Part shown: in pieces, positions 54,074 through 64,000 of the stretch
Layout: each line of letters starts with the position of its first letter
Position numbering within the stretch: position 1 is the stretch's first letter
DNA from: an uncultured Clostridia bacterium
GTDB lineage: Bacteria; Bacillota; Clostridia; Christensenellales; UBA1242
Direction of reading: 5' to 3'
Assembly: GCA_934747255.1 (NCBI GenBank)
Contig: CAKVGH010000005.1
Coordinates: forward strand, 13,222-77,221
DNA length: 64,000 bases
Made by a program: the position numbers and the translations under genes
Notes under the pieces: model-generated
Seen by the model: only the letters and a program-made list of their open reading frames with translations
Databases searched by the model: none
What the model was told of the DNA's origin: nothing

Positions 54074-56155
54074 TTATTCCTTCTTTGCTCTTTCGCCAAT
54101 AATCTTTTCAGCGATATTCTTTGGAACTTCTGCATAATGGTCAAATACCATTGTAAATGTTCCTCTACCTTGTGTTGTAGAACGAAGGTCTGTAACATAA
54201 CCGAACATTTCGGCTAGTGGTACTTGTGCTTCAATTTTTTGAATACCAAATTCAGCAGTAGCACCTTGCAAGATACCTCTTCTTGAAGTTAATCCACCCA
54301 TAACATCACCTAAGTAATCATCTGGTGTTTCAACATTAACTTTCATAATAGGTTCTAGCAAGCAAGGATTTGCCTTTTTAGCACCTTCTTTGAATGCCAT
54401 ACTTCCTGCAATATGGAATGCCATTTCTGACGAGTCAACTTCGTGGTAAGAACCATCATATAGTCTAACCTTAAAGTCAACCATTTCATATCCAGCCAAA
54501 ATACCATTCTTGGCTGCTTCTTGGATACCTTCATCAATTGCTGGGATATATTCCTTTGGAATAGCACCACCAACGATGTTATTGATAAATTCGTAACCCT
54601 TGGTTGGTTCGTTTGGTTCAAGTTCGATTAAACAGTGACCATATTGACCTTTACCACCTGATTGACGAATGTATTTTCCTTCGGCAGAAACTTTGTTTTT
54701 GATTGTTTCTTTGTAGGCAACTTGTGGACGACCAATGTTACATTCAACATTAAATTCTCTACGAAGTCTGTCTACCATAATATCTAGGTGAAGTTCTCCA
54801 ACACCTGCGATAATAGTTTGTCCTGAATTTTCATCAGTCCAAGTTTTGAAAGTTGGGTCTTCCTTTGTAAGTTTAATCAAAGCAAGTACCATCTTTTCTT
54901 GGTCAGCCTTTGTTTTTGGCTCGATTGATTGTTCGATAACTGGGTCTGGGAAAGTCATACTTGATAGAGCAATTGGGTGTGCTTCATCACAAAGTGTATC
55001 ACCTGTAACTGTATCTTTAAGTCCAACTAACGCAGCAATATCTCCTGCACGAACTTCATCAATTTCCTTTCTTTCGTTAGCGTGCATTCTAACGATACGA
55101 CCAATTCTTTCTCTCTTTCTTGTTCTTGGGTTATAAACATAAGAACCCGAAGATAAAACACCTGAATAAACACGGAAGAATGTTAAGTTTCCAACAAACT
55201 TATCGTCCATAATCTTGAACGCAAGTCCAGCAAATGGAGCATTGTCGTCTGTCCTTCTAACTTCTTCTTGGTCTGTTTCTGGGTTAATACCTGTGATGTG
55301 GTCAACATCAACTGGGCTTGGCAAGTAGTCAACAACTGCATCAAGCATTGGTTGAACACCTTTGTTTCTTAAAGCAGTACCGCAGATAACTGGGTTGATT
55401 TTAAGTTCACAAGTTGCTTTTCTAATTGCTTTTTTAAGTTCTTCTTTTGTGATTTCTTCGCCAGCAAAATATTTTTCAAGCAATGCATCGTCTGTTTCAA
55501 CAACAGATTCAATCATTTTTGCTCTGTATTCTTCTGCTTTTGCTTTGTATTCTTCTGGAATTTCTGTTACATTGAAAATTTTTCCATCGTCTTCGTTGTA
55601 GATAATAGCGTGCATTTCAATTAGGTCAATAATTCCTCTAAATGAAGATTCTTGACCGATAGGAATTTGAATACAAACTGGGTTACCTTTCAAACGAGTT
55701 TTTACACTCTCGGCAGCCTTGTAGAAATTGGCATCATCTCTATCCATTTTGTTTACGAATACCATTCTTGGAACTTTATATTCGTTTGCTTGTCTCCAAA
55801 CAGTTTCACTTTGTGGTTGAGCACCTTCTCTTGCAGCAAGGACAAGTATCGCACCGTCCAAAACTTTAAGTGATCTTTGAACTTCAACTGTAAAGTCAAC
55901 GTGTCCAGGAGTATCAATGATATTGATTTTATTGCCTCTCCAAATACAAGTAGTACAAGCAGAAGTAATTGTGATACCTCTTTCTTGTTCCTGAGCCATC
56001 CAGTCCATTGTTGCTTCACCTTCGTGAACTTCACCAATTTTGTGACTGATACCTGTATAATACAAAATTCTTTCGGTTGTGGTTGTTTTACCAGCATCAA
56101 TGTGTGCCATAATACCGATATTTCTTGTATTTTCTAGACTGTAATCTCTAGCCAT
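54074..56155 (-). CDS. fusA: Elongation factor G
   Basis: A 693-aa translocase. The G1 motif [41 protein letters not shown], and domain IV ([15 protein letters not shown]) are intact and the length is standard. Located between rpsG and tuf; GGAGAAAA is the SD. Confidence 0.98.
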   Translation of the reverse strand: MARDYSLENTRNIGIMAHIDAGKTTTTERILYYTGISHKIGEVHEGEATMDWMAQEQERGITITSACTTCIWRGNKINIIDTPGHVDFTVEVQRSLKVLDGAILVLAAREGAQPQSETVWRQANEYKVPRMVFVNKMDRDDANFYKAAESVKTRLKGNPVCIQIPIGQESSFRGIIDLIEMHAIIYNEDDGKIFNVTEIPEEYKAKAEEYRAKMIESVVETDDALLEKYFAGEEITKEELKKAIRKATCELKINPVICGTALRNKGVQPMLDAVVDYLPSPVDVDHITGINPETDQEEVRRTDDNAPFAGLAFKIMDDKFVGNLTFFRVYSGVLSSGSYVYNPRTRKRERIGRIVRMHANERKEIDEVRAGDIAALVGLKDTVTGDTLCDEAHPIALSSMTFPDPVIEQSIEPKTKADQEKMVLALIKLTKEDPTFKTWTDENSGQTIIAGVGELHLDIMVDRLRREFNVECNIGRPQVAYKETIKNKVSAEGKYIRQSGGKGQYGHCLIELEPNEPTKGYEFINNIVGGAIPKEYIPAIDEGIQEAAKNGILAGYEMVDFKVRLYDGSYHEVDSSEMAFHIAGSMAFKEGAKKANPCLLEPIMKVNVETPDDYLGDVMGGLTSRRGILQGATAEFGIQKIEAQVPLAEMFGYVTDLRSTTQGRGTFTMVFDHYAEVPKNIAEKIIGERAKKE

Positions 56156-56232
56156 AATTTTTCTCCTTTTTTGTATTGAAACATTTTCTCAATTTGAAAA
56201 AATGTGTTGTCTAATACTGATAAAGCATTGTA

Positions 56233-56703
56233 TTAGAACTTGAAGTGAGCAAAAGCCTTGTTTGCTTCTGCCATTCTGTGCATTTCATCTTTACGCTTAA
56301 CTGCACCACCTGCATTGTTGTAAGCATCAACGATTTCTGCTGCAAGTTTGTTGTCCATATCTCTTTCGCTACGCTTTCTAGCAAAGAAAACTAGCCATCT
56401 AATTCCTAGTGTTTGTCTTCTTTCTGGACGAACTTCCATTGGTACTTGGTAGTTTGAACCACCTACTCTGCGTGCTTTTGTTTCCAAAACAGGCATACAG
56501 TTTTCAAGAGCCTTAGAAAATACTACAACTCCGTCTTGACCTAATTTTTCACCTGCTTTATCAAATGCACTGTATACTATATGTTGAGCAATACTTTTCT
56601 TTCCATCAAGCATGACTTGATTGATAAGTTTTGCTACTACGATGCTATTAAATTTTGGATCTGGTAAGATATCTCTTTTAATAGCGGCATTTCTTCTTGG
56701 CAT
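56233..56703 (-). CDS. rpsG: Ribosomal protein S7
   Basis: A 156-aa primary assembly protein of the small-subunit head. [20 protein letters not shown] opens it and [21 protein letters not shown] is the family signature. It follows rpsL by about 90 nt. S7 autoregulates the str operon in E. coli. Confidence 0.97.
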   Translation of the reverse strand: MPRRNAAIKRDILPDPKFNSIVVAKLINQVMLDGKKSIAQHIVYSAFDKAGEKLGQDGVVVFSKALENCMPVLETKARRVGGSNYQVPMEVRPERRQTLGIRWLVFFARKRSERDMDNKLAAEIVDAYNNAGGAVKRKDEMHRMAEANKAFAHFKF

Positions 56704-56794
56704 AATAATTATTCCTTTTTATAAATTTATATATCATCTTATTAAAGATTTATCGACTTTTTAATTTTGTTTTAGTTAAGTTAGCAGAAGACGA

Positions 56795-57166
56795 CTATTT
56801 AGGTCTTTTTGCACCATATTTACTACGGCTCTTCTTTCTGTTAGCAACACCAGCGGTATCAAGTGTACCACGAACTATATGGTATCTAACACCAGGTAAG
56901 TCCTTTACACGACCGCCACGAATCATAACAACGCTATGCTCTTGAAGGTTGTGACCAATTCCGCCAATATATGTTGTACCTTCTTGACCATTTGAAAGTT
57001 TTACTCTGGCAATTTTTCTCAAAGCAGAGTTAGGCTTTTTAGGTGTTGTTGTTGTAACTGATAGACAAACACCACGCTTTTGTGGGCATTCTTGAAGCAA
57101 TGGGCTTTTTGATTTTTTGCTTGTTTGCTTTCTACCTTTACGAACTAATTGATTTATTGTTGGCAT
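56795..57166 (-). CDS. rpsL: Ribosomal protein S12
   Basis: A 123-aa decoding-centre protein. [38 protein letters not shown] and [20 protein letters not shown] are present. Both lysines associated with streptomycin resistance (in PKKPNSA and RVKDLPG) are wild type. GGAGGAAAAA is the SD. Confidence 0.98.
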   Translation of the reverse strand: MPTINQLVRKGRKQTSKKSKSPLLQECPQKRGVCLSVTTTTPKKPNSALRKIARVKLSNGQEGTTYIGGIGHNLQEHSVVMIRGGRVKDLPGVRYHIVRGTLDTAGVANRKKSRSKYGAKRPK

Positions 57167-57420
57167 AATTTTTCCTCCTTAAAAAATTGATAACAATCGG
57201 TTTCAACCCAAACTAATTGTTACTATAAAGAGAGAACTAAAACAAAATTCCTTAAAAAATCGCAACATTTTTTAATTAACCTTGATTGAGTTATGCTCTC
57301 TAGTTATTCCAGTTATTACTGGAACTAACAGGATTTTAGCATATCCTTTAATGTGCTAATTTTAGTTTGAAAATTTGTGATTGCACACAAAAAAACAAAC
57401 TTTACAAAAGTACGAAAATA
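57167..57420 (-). promoter_or_regulatory. Structured leader of the rpsL-rpsG-fusA operon
   Basis: About 250 nt from the predicted start to rpsL. It contains a GTTCCAGT/ACTGGAATAAC-type hairpin (about 57307-57335) and, just before the SD, an element at 57192-57221: AACAAT/ATTGTT outer stem, asymmetric internal loop, and a GGT/ACC stem closed by TGAA. The region probably mediates feedback by an operon product; that is inference. Confidence 0.55.
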
Positions 57421-57449
57421 ATTCTAACAAAAAAACAAGACATTGTCAA
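57421..57449 (-). promoter_or_regulatory. Promoter of the str operon
   Basis: TTGACA-17-TAGAAT with TGT before the -10, a near-perfect promoter. Its spacer is one arm of the inverted repeat at 57429-57480. Confidence 0.82.
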
Positions 57450-57480
57450 CATTTTTTTGATTTTTTTGTCTTGTTTTTTT
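57429..57480. repeat. Inverted repeat overlapping the str promoter
   Basis: AAAAAAACAAGAC (57429-57441) and GTCTTGTTTTTTT (57468-57480) form a 13-bp stem with a 26-nt loop. As RNA it would be a terminator for upstream minus-strand transcription; as DNA one arm lies inside the promoter. The AT-rich DNA from 57481 to 57679 shows nothing else. Confidence 0.6.
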
Positions 57481-57679
57481 AATAGATTTTTTATTGTTTT
57501 TTGATACTAAATTTCAATATAATTTTAAGCAAATTTTTAGTGCTTTTTACTGCAAATTTTATATTATTTTTGGAAACCGTTTTTAACATTATTTTTCATT
57601 GTAAAATTTTTATAAATCAGTATTTTCATAAATATTTCAATTGAAAAATTAAATGAAAATTTGAAAGCATATAAAAATT

Positions 57680-57707
57680 AAAAATGCTCATTACATATTG
57701 AGCATTT
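57680..57707 (-). terminator. Terminator containing the stop codon of the 115-aa gene
   Basis: AAATGCTCA pairs with TGAGCATTT (9 bp) on the minus strand with a short T-rich run. The TAA of the 57691-58038 gene lies in the loop, so ribosomes ending there would sit on the terminator. Confidence 0.7.
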
Positions 57708-58038
57708 CTAATTCTTCTTCATTCAATTGTTCGTTCATATCTTTGTTAGCTTGTCTCATTGTCTTTGCACGATTATATTGCTTTGCTTTTCTAGCAAGTT
57801 TTTGTTCAAATTCATCTTTTTGATAATCGCTAGAATAAATTGCGTTACCTGCCATATGAGTTTCTTCAAAGATACGATTGCTTGCACTAACAAGTGATTT
57901 TGCATCTAGTTGGCTAATAACATTTTGATTAGACTTTGCATCAACTTTGCCAGTTTCAATAGTACTCATAAATCCATCAAGATATTCCTTAGTTGTTCTA
58001 TAATCTCTTGCCATAGCTGTTATCACTTTGTTTTCCAT
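57691..58038 (-). CDS. Uncharacterised 115-aa soluble protein
   Basis: No family recognised. The protein is charged and helical, with a KQYNRAKTMRQANKDMNEQLN segment near the end and no membrane segment. The start at MENKVITAM has AAGGAG 8 nt upstream; the longer frame (12 codons) includes the SD and transcription start region. It sits alone between rpoC-side small genes and the str operon, with its own promoter and a terminator that includes its stop codon. Confidence 0.68.
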   Translation of the reverse strand: MENKVITAMARDYRTTKEYLDGFMSTIETGKVDAKSNQNVISQLDAKSLVSASNRIFEETHMAGNAIYSSDYQKDEFEQKLARKAKQYNRAKTMRQANKDMNEQLNEEELEMLNM

Positions 58039-58062
58039 TAGTCTTTCTCCTTGAACACTTGT

Positions 58063-58091
58063 ATTGTAGCACACAAAAAACCATTTGTAAA
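58063..58091 (-). promoter_or_regulatory. Promoter of the 115-aa gene
   Basis: TTTACA-17-TACAAT with TGC before the -10; GGGTA directly precedes the -35. Confidence 0.75.
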
Positions 58092-58239
58092 TACCCTTTT
58101 TGAAATTTTTTTGTTTTTTTATGGTTTTTGAGTATGCAAATAATTTTTATCAAAATTACTTTATTTTATAATTAGTACAATCCAAACAATAATAAAATCG
58201 TTTTTTACCAATCCAATTTTTTATCTTGTTTTGATAAAT

Positions 58240-58267
58240 AAAAAAGCACCAATTTAGTGCTTTTTGT
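58240..58267 (-). terminator. Terminator of the HicB-like gene
   Basis: AAAAAGCAC pairs with GTGCTTTTT around a 7-nt loop with a T-run on the minus strand, a few nt past the stop codon. Confidence 0.85.
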
Positions 58268-58271
58268 TATA

Positions 58272-58646
58272 TTATTCAACTTCCTTTAACTTAAAAGGTT
58301 TGCCTGGGACAATTTCATCTTCTATTTCATCAATATCATCATCAATCAAATTTTCAAATGGTACCTTTTGAATGTTTGCTGTTGCGTCACCTATCTCCGA
58401 AAATACAAGTTGTACAATGTCTTTTGGGTGTTTAACCTGAACATCTTCAAACTTTGATGGAACTGGAAAATCTTCTTCCATTTTGATAGCACATTCGCAA
58501 TAAGCATCTAAAAATAATTTTGCTCTAATATATGCCTTTTCGATTGTTTCGGCTTCGGTAAACACTCCTAGGTCGTGAAAAGCCACGGCGTAATTTTCGT
58601 TGTCTTTGTCGGCATAAATAACACAAGGATATAAAAATCTTTTCAT
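58272..58646 (-). CDS. HicB-like antitoxin-type protein, no toxin partner
   Basis: A 124-aa protein. The N-terminal 60 residues match the HicB partial RNase H fold: YPCVIYADKDNENYAVAFHDL, GVFTEAETIEKAYIRAKLFL. The C-terminal half is acidic (DDDIDEIEDEI) instead of the DNA-binding domain of classical HicB. No HicA toxin (about 60-80 aa, dsRBD-like) is encoded next to it; both neighbours lack such motifs. It may be an orphan or solitary regulator. AGGAG is the SD. Confidence 0.75.
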   Translation of the reverse strand: MKRFLYPCVIYADKDNENYAVAFHDLGVFTEAETIEKAYIRAKLFLDAYCECAIKMEEDFPVPSKFEDVQVKHPKDIVQLVFSEIGDATANIQKVPFENLIDDDIDEIEDEIVPGKPFKLKEVE

Positions 58647-58771
58647 CTACTGCTCCTAAAAGTATAGTATTACTTACAATATGAGTTTATCACATTATTT
58701 TGAAAGTCCAAAATAAATTTTATAAATTTTTTGCAAAATTAGTACCTTCAAAAACTAAAACGATAATAGCA

Positions 58772-58806
58772 ATAAAAAACACAATAAATAATAATTGTGT
58801 TTTCTT
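58772..58806 (-). terminator. Terminator of the 85-aa gene
   Basis: AAAACACAAT pairs with ATTGTGTTTT (10 bp, 7-8-nt loop) with a T-run on the minus strand, directly after the stop codon. Confidence 0.8.
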
Positions 58807-58811
58807 TTGTT

Positions 58812-59069
58812 TTAATCTAATGAATATTTAATAATTGAAGTCCCCTTCACATTATCTTTTGATACATTATTATATTGTGTAATTGTATTTGTTTTTGCAT
58901 CATATTTAGCCATATTTACCATTCCATTAGGGTGTTTAGCCATATGATTTGAACCATCAATTTCCTTTTTTGAACCATCAAGAGTTTTAATCATTTGTTT
59001 TATGGCTTTTTTGAAATATTCCTTGTCCTGCAAAATATATTCTTCTTCACTTAAAATCGTTGCGTCCAT
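58812..59069 (-). CDS. Uncharacterised 85-aa protein
   Basis: A small soluble protein with no recognised family. The first half is charged and helical (LSEEEYILQDKEYFKKAIKQM); the second half has short beta-like repeats (NGMVNMAKYDAKTNTITQYNN). AGGTGAT lies 6 nt before the ATG. It has its own consensus promoter and terminator and lies immediately downstream of rpoC. Confidence 0.65.
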   Translation of the reverse strand: MDATILSEEEYILQDKEYFKKAIKQMIKTLDGSKKEIDGSNHMAKHPNGMVNMAKYDAKTNTITQYNNVSKDNVKGTSIIKYSLD

Positions 59070-59090
59070 ATAATCACCTACTTTGTTTTA

Positions 59091-59119
59091 ATTATATATG
59101 TTTTAATTTCGCCCGTCAA
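59091..59119 (-). promoter_or_regulatory. Promoter of the 85-aa gene
   Basis: TTGACG-17-TATAAT on the minus strand, just past the rpoC terminator. Confidence 0.78.
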
Positions 59120-59151
59120 GTCTTTGATAGTTCCTATGTAGAATTTTTTTC

Positions 59152-59185
59152 ACATAAAAAAACAAGGACAAATTGCCCTTGTTTA
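59152..59185 (-). terminator. Terminator of rpoBC
   Basis: AAACAAGG pairs with CCTTGTTT around a 9-nt loop with a T-run on the minus strand, a few nt beyond the rpoC stop. Confidence 0.88.
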
Positions 59186-59190
59186 ATAAA

Positions 59191-62100
59191 TTATTCGTTG
59201 TCATCACCTATATCGTAATCGTGTTCAAAATCCTTTGCTTCTTTGTATTCATCAAAAGCATCTTGGACTTGTTTTGGCATAACATCACGATATTTTTTAA
59301 CACCTGTTCCGGCTGGAATAAGTTTACCGATAATAACATTTTCCTTAATACCTTGCAAAGTATCTACCTTGCCACGAATTGCGGCTTCGGTAAGAACCAT
59401 ACTTGTTTCTTGGAATGATGCAGCAGATAAGAAACTTTCTGTTGAAAGTGCTGCTTTTGTGATACCTAAAAGTAATGGTTTTGCTGCGGCTGGAACTCCG
59501 CCTTCTTGAATAACTCTTTGGTTTTCTTCTTCAAACTTGTTAATGTCAACAAACGAACTTGGAAGCATTGTTGTTGTTCCTTGTTCTTCGATTTGAACTT
59601 TTCTTAACATTTGACGAATGATAATTTCCAAGTGTTTTGGGTTAATATCAACTGATTGTGCTGAATATACAGCCAAAACTTCATTTAACAAATATTCTTC
59701 TACTGGTTTTACACCACGAGTTCTCAATAAGTCGTCTGGGTATATAGCACCCTTTGTTAAAGGTGTACCTGGCTCAACAAAATCGCCATCTTTGATAAGC
59801 AAACTAGAACCGAATGGCAAAGTGTAAACTACATCGCCTTCGCTTGTATGAACTGTTGCAATATCAAGTTTATCTTCCTTTCGTAATGAAACTTTACCAG
59901 AAACTTCCGAAAGAGTTGCAAGACCTTTTGGTCTACGAGCCTCAAATAATTCTTCTACACGAGGAAGACCTCTTGTAATATCGCTTGCTGTTGAAACACC
60001 ACCAGTATGGAAGTTTTTCATAGTAAGCTGTGTACCTGGTTCACCGATTGATTGAGCAGCAATAATACCTGCGGCTTCTCCAAGTCCTACAAGTTTATCA
60101 GCACTCATATCTTTACCATAACATCTTGCACAAATACCACTCTTTGCTCGGCAAGTAAGAACTGTTCTAATAGTAACTTCTTCGATGCCTGCTTGTTCGA
60201 TTTGTTGTGCTTGTGCAGGAGTAATCATTGAGTTTGCGTCAACGATAACTTCATTTGTTTTTGGGTTTACGATAGCATCAACAGAGAATCTACCTTTAAT
60301 TCTGTTTGCAAGGCTTATAACTTCGGTTGAGTCGATAACAACTTTGCTAACCTTCATACCCTTAACCTTTTCGCCAAGGTCTTCAAAACAGTCTTCTGTT
60401 GTAACAATAACTTCTTGGGCTACATCGACAAGTCTTCGTGTCAAATAACCTGCTTCCGCTGTCTTCATAGCGACATCGGCTAGACCTTTACGACCACCAC
60501 GAGATGACATAAAGTATTCAAATGGTGTTAGTCCCAAACGGTAGTTTGACCTAATAGGAATATCAATTTTTTCACTTGATGTTGATGTAATAGGTCCACG
60601 CATACCACAAACTTGGTTTAACTGCGATGGGTTTGTTCTTGCTTTTGATACAGCAATAATACGAAGTGGGTTGTATGGTTTTAAGTTATCTCTAACCATA
60701 TTACTCATCTTGCCTGTTGCTTCTTCCCACAAAGCAATGTTTCTGTCTGATTTTTCGTTCTTTGTAATAAGACCACGCTTATACAGTTTTTCGTTTTCTA
60801 ATACCAAATTATCCGTCTGTGCAATTAGTTCTTCTCTGCCTGCTGGAATTTCCATATCAAACAAGTTCATTGTAATACCAGAAAGTGTTGAGTACTTGTA
60901 ACCAAGAGCCTTGATTTCGTCAAGTATTCTTGATGTTTCGGTTGTGCCGTGATGTTCATAGATTTTAGCAACAATCTTGCCAAGTTCATCTTTTCCAGTT
61001 GGGTAATCAACTTCGTAAGATAATGCACCTTCTTCGGTTGACCTATCTTTAATTCCCAAATCTTGTGGAATAACACGGTTTAAGATAATTCTACCTGCTG
61101 TTGTTTTAACTCTGCCTGTCAATGGCTTGCCATTAAATACAACTGTTTTTCTAACATAGATGATAGAATGAAGTTCAATTTGCTTTAATTGATAAGCCAT
61201 AACTGCTTCGTCTTCGTCAATAAAGCAACGATTTTCGCCTTTTGCACCTGGTTTTTCCATTGTTAAATAGTATGTTCCCAAAACAATATCTTGTTGTGGG
61301 GTAACGATTGGCTTGCCATCTGATGGCTTAACAATGTTGTTGCTTGCAAGCATTAAGAATCTTGCTTCTGTTTGTGCTTCCAATGATAGTGGTACATGCA
61401 CTGACATTTGGTCACCATCGAAGTCGGCGTTAAATCCTGTACATACAAGTGGGTGCAATCTAATTGCATTACCTTCTACAAGTACTGGTTCAAACGCTTG
61501 AATTGATAGTTTATGAAGTGTAGGAGCACGGTTAAGTAGAACTGGGTGTTCCTTAATAACTTCGTCAAGTACGTCCCAAACGATTGGCTTTTCACGGTCA
61601 ACCATTCTCTTTGCATTTTTAATGTTGTAACTTTGATTCATTTCAACTAGACGCTTCATAATAAATGGTTTGAATAATTCAAGTGCCATTTGTTTTGGAA
61701 GTCCACATTGATACATTTTAAGTTCTGGTCCAATAACGATAACTGCTCTTCCTGAGTAGTCAACACGCTTACCAAGTAAGTTGCCACGGAATCTACCTTG
61801 CTTACCTTTTAAGGCAGCACTGATAGATTTTAATTCTCTACCCTTGCTTCCGCCAACAACTGGTTTGCCACGCTTTCCGTTATCAAACAATGCGTCAACG
61901 GCTTCTTGAAGCATACGCTTTTCGTTACGAACGATAACATCTGGTGCTCCAAGTTCCATTAACTTTTTAAGTCTAATATTTCTGTTAATAACTCTTCTAT
62001 ATAAGTCATTCAAGTCGTTAGTAGCAAATCTGCCACCATCAAGTTGAATCATAGGTCTTAAATCTGGTGGAATAACTGGAATTACATCCATAATCATCCA

Positions 62101-62775
62101 TTCAAGCTTGTTTCCACTTTGTTGGAATGCGCCCAAAATATCAAGTCTTTTAACAATTTTAATTTTCTTTTGACCCTTTGCTTTTTCAAGCTCTTTTTCG
62201 AGTTTTTTAATTTCACTATCTAGGTCTACTTTGTGAAGCAATTCCTTAATGGCTTCACCACCCATTCCAACTCGGCAACAATTTGGACCGAATTTTTCTT
62301 GGGCTTCTCTATATTCTCTGTCTGTGATAATTTGTTTAACTTCAAAATCTGTATTACCTTTATCAAGAACGATAAAGTTTACATAGTAAAGCACTTGTTC
62401 AAGTTGCTTTACTGGAATATCAAGAGCAAATCCAATTTTTGATGGATTGTTTTTGAAAAACCAAATGTGAGAAACAGGAGTAGCAAGTTCTATGTGTCCC
62501 ATACGCTCTCTACGAACGCTTGAAACTGTAACTTCAACGCCACACTTATCACAAATTAAACCTTTATGTCTAATTCTTTTATACTTTCCACAATGACACT
62601 CGTAATCTTTTCGTGGACCAAAAATTCTTTCGCAAAACAAACCATCTCTCTCTGGTTTTTGAGTACGATAGTTGATTGTTTCTGCTTTGGTTACTTCGCC
62701 GTGTGACCATTCCCTAATCTTTTCTGGTGAAGCCAAACTTATTTTCATCGCGTGAAAATTGTTTAATTCGTACAT
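59191..62775 (-). CDS. rpoC: RNA polymerase beta' subunit
   Basis: A 1194-aa catalytic subunit, full length for a Gram-positive. The N-terminal zinc site (C60, C62, C75, C78), the catalytic NADFDGDQM at about 449-457, the trigger-loop region [21 protein letters not shown] and the second zinc site ([13 protein letters not shown]) are intact. It lies 11 nt after rpoB with AAGGAGAG as SD. Confidence 0.98.
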   Translation of the reverse strand: MYELNNFHAMKISLASPEKIREWSHGEVTKAETINYRTQKPERDGLFCERIFGPRKDYECHCGKYKRIRHKGLICDKCGVEVTVSSVRRERMGHIELATPVSHIWFFKNNPSKIGFALDIPVKQLEQVLYYVNFIVLDKGNTDFEVKQIITDREYREAQEKFGPNCCRVGMGGEAIKELLHKVDLDSEIKKLEKELEKAKGQKKIKIVKRLDILGAFQQSGNKLEWMIMDVIPVIPPDLRPMIQLDGGRFATNDLNDLYRRVINRNIRLKKLMELGAPDVIVRNEKRMLQEAVDALFDNGKRGKPVVGGSKGRELKSISAALKGKQGRFRGNLLGKRVDYSGRAVIVIGPELKMYQCGLPKQMALELFKPFIMKRLVEMNQSYNIKNAKRMVDREKPIVWDVLDEVIKEHPVLLNRAPTLHKLSIQAFEPVLVEGNAIRLHPLVCTGFNADFDGDQMSVHVPLSLEAQTEARFLMLASNNIVKPSDGKPIVTPQQDIVLGTYYLTMEKPGAKGENRCFIDEDEAVMAYQLKQIELHSIIYVRKTVVFNGKPLTGRVKTTAGRIILNRVIPQDLGIKDRSTEEGALSYEVDYPTGKDELGKIVAKIYEHHGTTETSRILDEIKALGYKYSTLSGITMNLFDMEIPAGREELIAQTDNLVLENEKLYKRGLITKNEKSDRNIALWEEATGKMSNMVRDNLKPYNPLRIIAVSKARTNPSQLNQVCGMRGPITSTSSEKIDIPIRSNYRLGLTPFEYFMSSRGGRKGLADVAMKTAEAGYLTRRLVDVAQEVIVTTEDCFEDLGEKVKGMKVSKVVIDSTEVISLANRIKGRFSVDAIVNPKTNEVIVDANSMITPAQAQQIEQAGIEEVTIRTVLTCRAKSGICARCYGKDMSADKLVGLGEAAGIIAAQSIGEPGTQLTMKNFHTGGVSTASDITRGLPRVEELFEARRPKGLATLSEVSGKVSLRKEDKLDIATVHTSEGDVVYTLPFGSSLLIKDGDFVEPGTPLTKGAIYPDDLLRTRGVKPVEEYLLNEVLAVYSAQSVDINPKHLEIIIRQMLRKVQIEEQGTTTMLPSSFVDINKFEEENQRVIQEGGVPAAAKPLLLGITKAALSTESFLSAASFQETSMVLTEAAIRGKVDTLQGIKENVIIGKLIPAGTGVKKYRDVMPKQVQDAFDEYKEAKDFEHDYDIGDDNE

Positions 62776-62786
62776 TTTTTCTCTCC

Positions 62787-64000
62787 TTATTCTTCATCAT
62801 CAAATTCGTCAAATAAATCTTCATCAAACATAGATTCATCAATTTGATTGTCTTCGTTATCTTCAAGTTCAATATCTTGTGCTGGCTCATCAATTTCAAT
62901 ATCTTTGAGTTCGTTTTCAATGCTTTGAGTGAGTCTTCGTGGTGCTGCTTCTTCTGGTGCAATTTCGTCAACTGAAAGTTCTTTGTTGTCTTCTGTTAAA
63001 ATCTTAACATCAAGACCGATTGATTGGAATTCCTTAACCAAAACCTTAAATCCTTCTGGAACACCAGGTTCTGCAATAGGTTCTCCCTTAACGATACTTT
63101 CATAAGTCTTTGTTCTTCCTGGAACATCGTCTGACTTAACTGTAAGCATTTCTTGAAGAAGATGTGATGCTCCGTATGCTTCCAAAGCCCAAACTTCCAT
63201 TTCACCAAATCTCTGTCCACCAAACATTGCTTTACCGCCAAGTGGTTGACGAGTAACAACTGCGTAAGAACCGATTGAACGGGCGTGAATTTTTGTTTCT
63301 GACATATGTTCTAGCTTAATCATATACATTACGCCGACAGTAACTTTGTTTTCAAATGGTTCGCCTGTTCTGCCATCGTATAATTGCATTTTGCCGTCTT
63401 GTGGTAAATTGTTTTCTTTAAGCATTTGTAAAATGTCGCTTTCCTTTGCTCCATTAAATGTTGGAGTAGCGACTTTCCAACCAAGAGTTTTTGCAATAAG
63501 TCCAAGATGAACTTCTAGCACCTGACCGATATTCATACGAGAAGGAACACCTAATGGGTTCAACACAATATCTACTGGTTGACCGTTTGCCATAAATGGC
63601 ATATCTTGTTCTGGCAACACTCTTGAAATAACACCTTTGTTACCATGACGACCTGCCATTTTATCGCCGATAGATATTTTACGCTTTTTAGCGATATAAA
63701 CTTTAACAAGTGTATTTACACCCGGGTCAAGTTCGTCTTTGTTTTTTCTTGTAAAGATTTGAACATCTACAACGATACCACCACAGCCGTGTGGAACTTT
63801 TAATGAGTTATCTCTAACTTCTCTTGCCTTTTCACCGAAAATTGCACGAAGCAATCTTTCTTCTGGTGTAAGTTCGGTTTCGCCCTTTGGAGTAACTTTA
63901 CCAACAAGGTAGTCACCTGGTCTAACTTCTGCTCCTGCTCTTTCCTTTTTAATACCGCCAGGACCAACCGCACTGATTCTTCGTTTGTTTGTCAATGCTG
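62787..64000 (-). CDS. rpoB: RNA polymerase beta subunit, C-terminal fragment with internal gap
   Basis: The right-edge gene; 404 codons are visible and the N-terminus lies outside. From 62787 to about 63930 the protein is ordinary Rpo[64 protein letters not shown], with an acidic C-terminal tail. The first visible codons read [15 protein letters not shown] and IKKERAG, the end of the rifampicin region, which in all known RpoB proteins is several hundred residues upstream of [12 protein letters not shown]. The segment between, with the catalytic NYEDA motif, is missing with the frame preserved. The TTG at 63993-63995 is internal leucine, not a start. Confidence 0.9.
   Translation of the reverse strand, partial: ALTNKRRISAVGPGGIKKERAGAEVRPGDYLVGKVTPKGETELTPEERLLRAIFGEKAREVRDNSLKVPHGCGGIVVDVQIFTRKNKDELDPGVNTLVKVYIAKKRKISIGDKMAGRHGNKGVISRVLPEQDMPFMANGQPVDIVLNPLGVPSRMNIGQVLEVHLGLIAKTLGWKVATPTFNGAKESDILQMLKENNLPQDGKMQLYDGRTGEPFENKVTVGVMYMIKLEHMSETKIHARSIGSYAVVTRQPLGGKAMFGGQRFGEMEVWALEAYGASHLLQEMLTVKSDDVPGRTKTYESIVKGEPIAEPGVPEGFKVLVKEFQSIGLDVKILTEDNKELSVDEIAPEEAAPRRLTQSIENELKDIEIDEPAQDIELEDNEDNQIDESMFDEDLFDEFDDEE

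Noticed and set aside
63993..63995. TTG as a possible start of a short rpoB-like gene
   Set aside because: It is an internal leucine of the conserved LTNKRR motif and the frame stays open to the window edge.
1..64000. CRISPR arrays, IS elements, prophage, rRNA or tRNA genes
   Set aside because: No regularly spaced repeats, transposase or integrase motifs, or tRNA/rRNA signatures were seen on either strand.

Overview
The window is AT-rich bacterial DNA that uses the standard code. It looks like an uncultured clostridial (Bacillota) genome, probably from a gut lineage. Reasons: the gene order murB-PHP-whiA-dnaE-pfkA; the rpoBC-str and S10-spc-alpha clusters in Gram-positive order, with a KOW-domain gene between map and infA; tmk-holB-ricT; AddAB rather than RecBCD; Zn-type S4, S14 and L36; a long L17; and TTGACA/TATAAT promoters with strong Shine-Dalgarno (SD) sites at most genes. 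Nearly everything is read from the minus strand. No tRNA, rRNA, CRISPR array, IS element or phage was seen.

Layout. 1-2281: ricT (partial), holB, tmk and greA. 2437-4153: a lineage-specific helical protein and a DUF378 membrane protein. 4300-12866: a divergent pfkA, then dnaE, whiA, a PHP phosphoesterase, murB and an anchored solute-binding-like protein. 13032-19239: a membrane hypothetical, uvrC and two divergent GT4 glycosyltransferases. 19387-35103: the alpha, spc and S10 ribosomal clusters (rplQ back to rpsJ) with rpoA, secY, adk, map, infA and rpmJ. 35504-52487: a 17 kb block between the S10 and str clusters, holding a DUF1858 protein, an SPFH/zinc-ribbon protein opposite a PRC-barrel protein, a large membrane coiled-coil protein with a histone-H1-like tail, addAB, a small HTH regulator locus, a membrane-anchored C1-type peptidase and a YwaF-like membrane protein. 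52701-64000: tuf, fusA, rpsG, rpsL, three small genes including an orphan HicB-like protein, rpoC and the 3' part of rpoB.

Three results deserve most attention. (1) The visible rpoB fragment joins the rifampicin-region motif directly to a motif that normally lies several hundred residues later, so the catalytic middle of the beta subunit is missing in frame: a misassembly or a non-functional allele. (2) At least seven genes (dnaE, uvrC, addB, a glycosyltransferase, a peptidase, an HTH regulator and a 62-aa protein) have a -10 box, usually an extended TGN -10, ending exactly 6 nt before ATG and no SD, so they are probably transcribed as leaderless mRNAs. (3) The 62-aa protein and the HTH regulator share an intergenic region with two 18-bp operator-like repeats spaced exactly 30 bp apart over both promoters. 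Structured leaders precede rpsM, rpsJ and rpsL and probably carry ribosomal-protein autoregulation.
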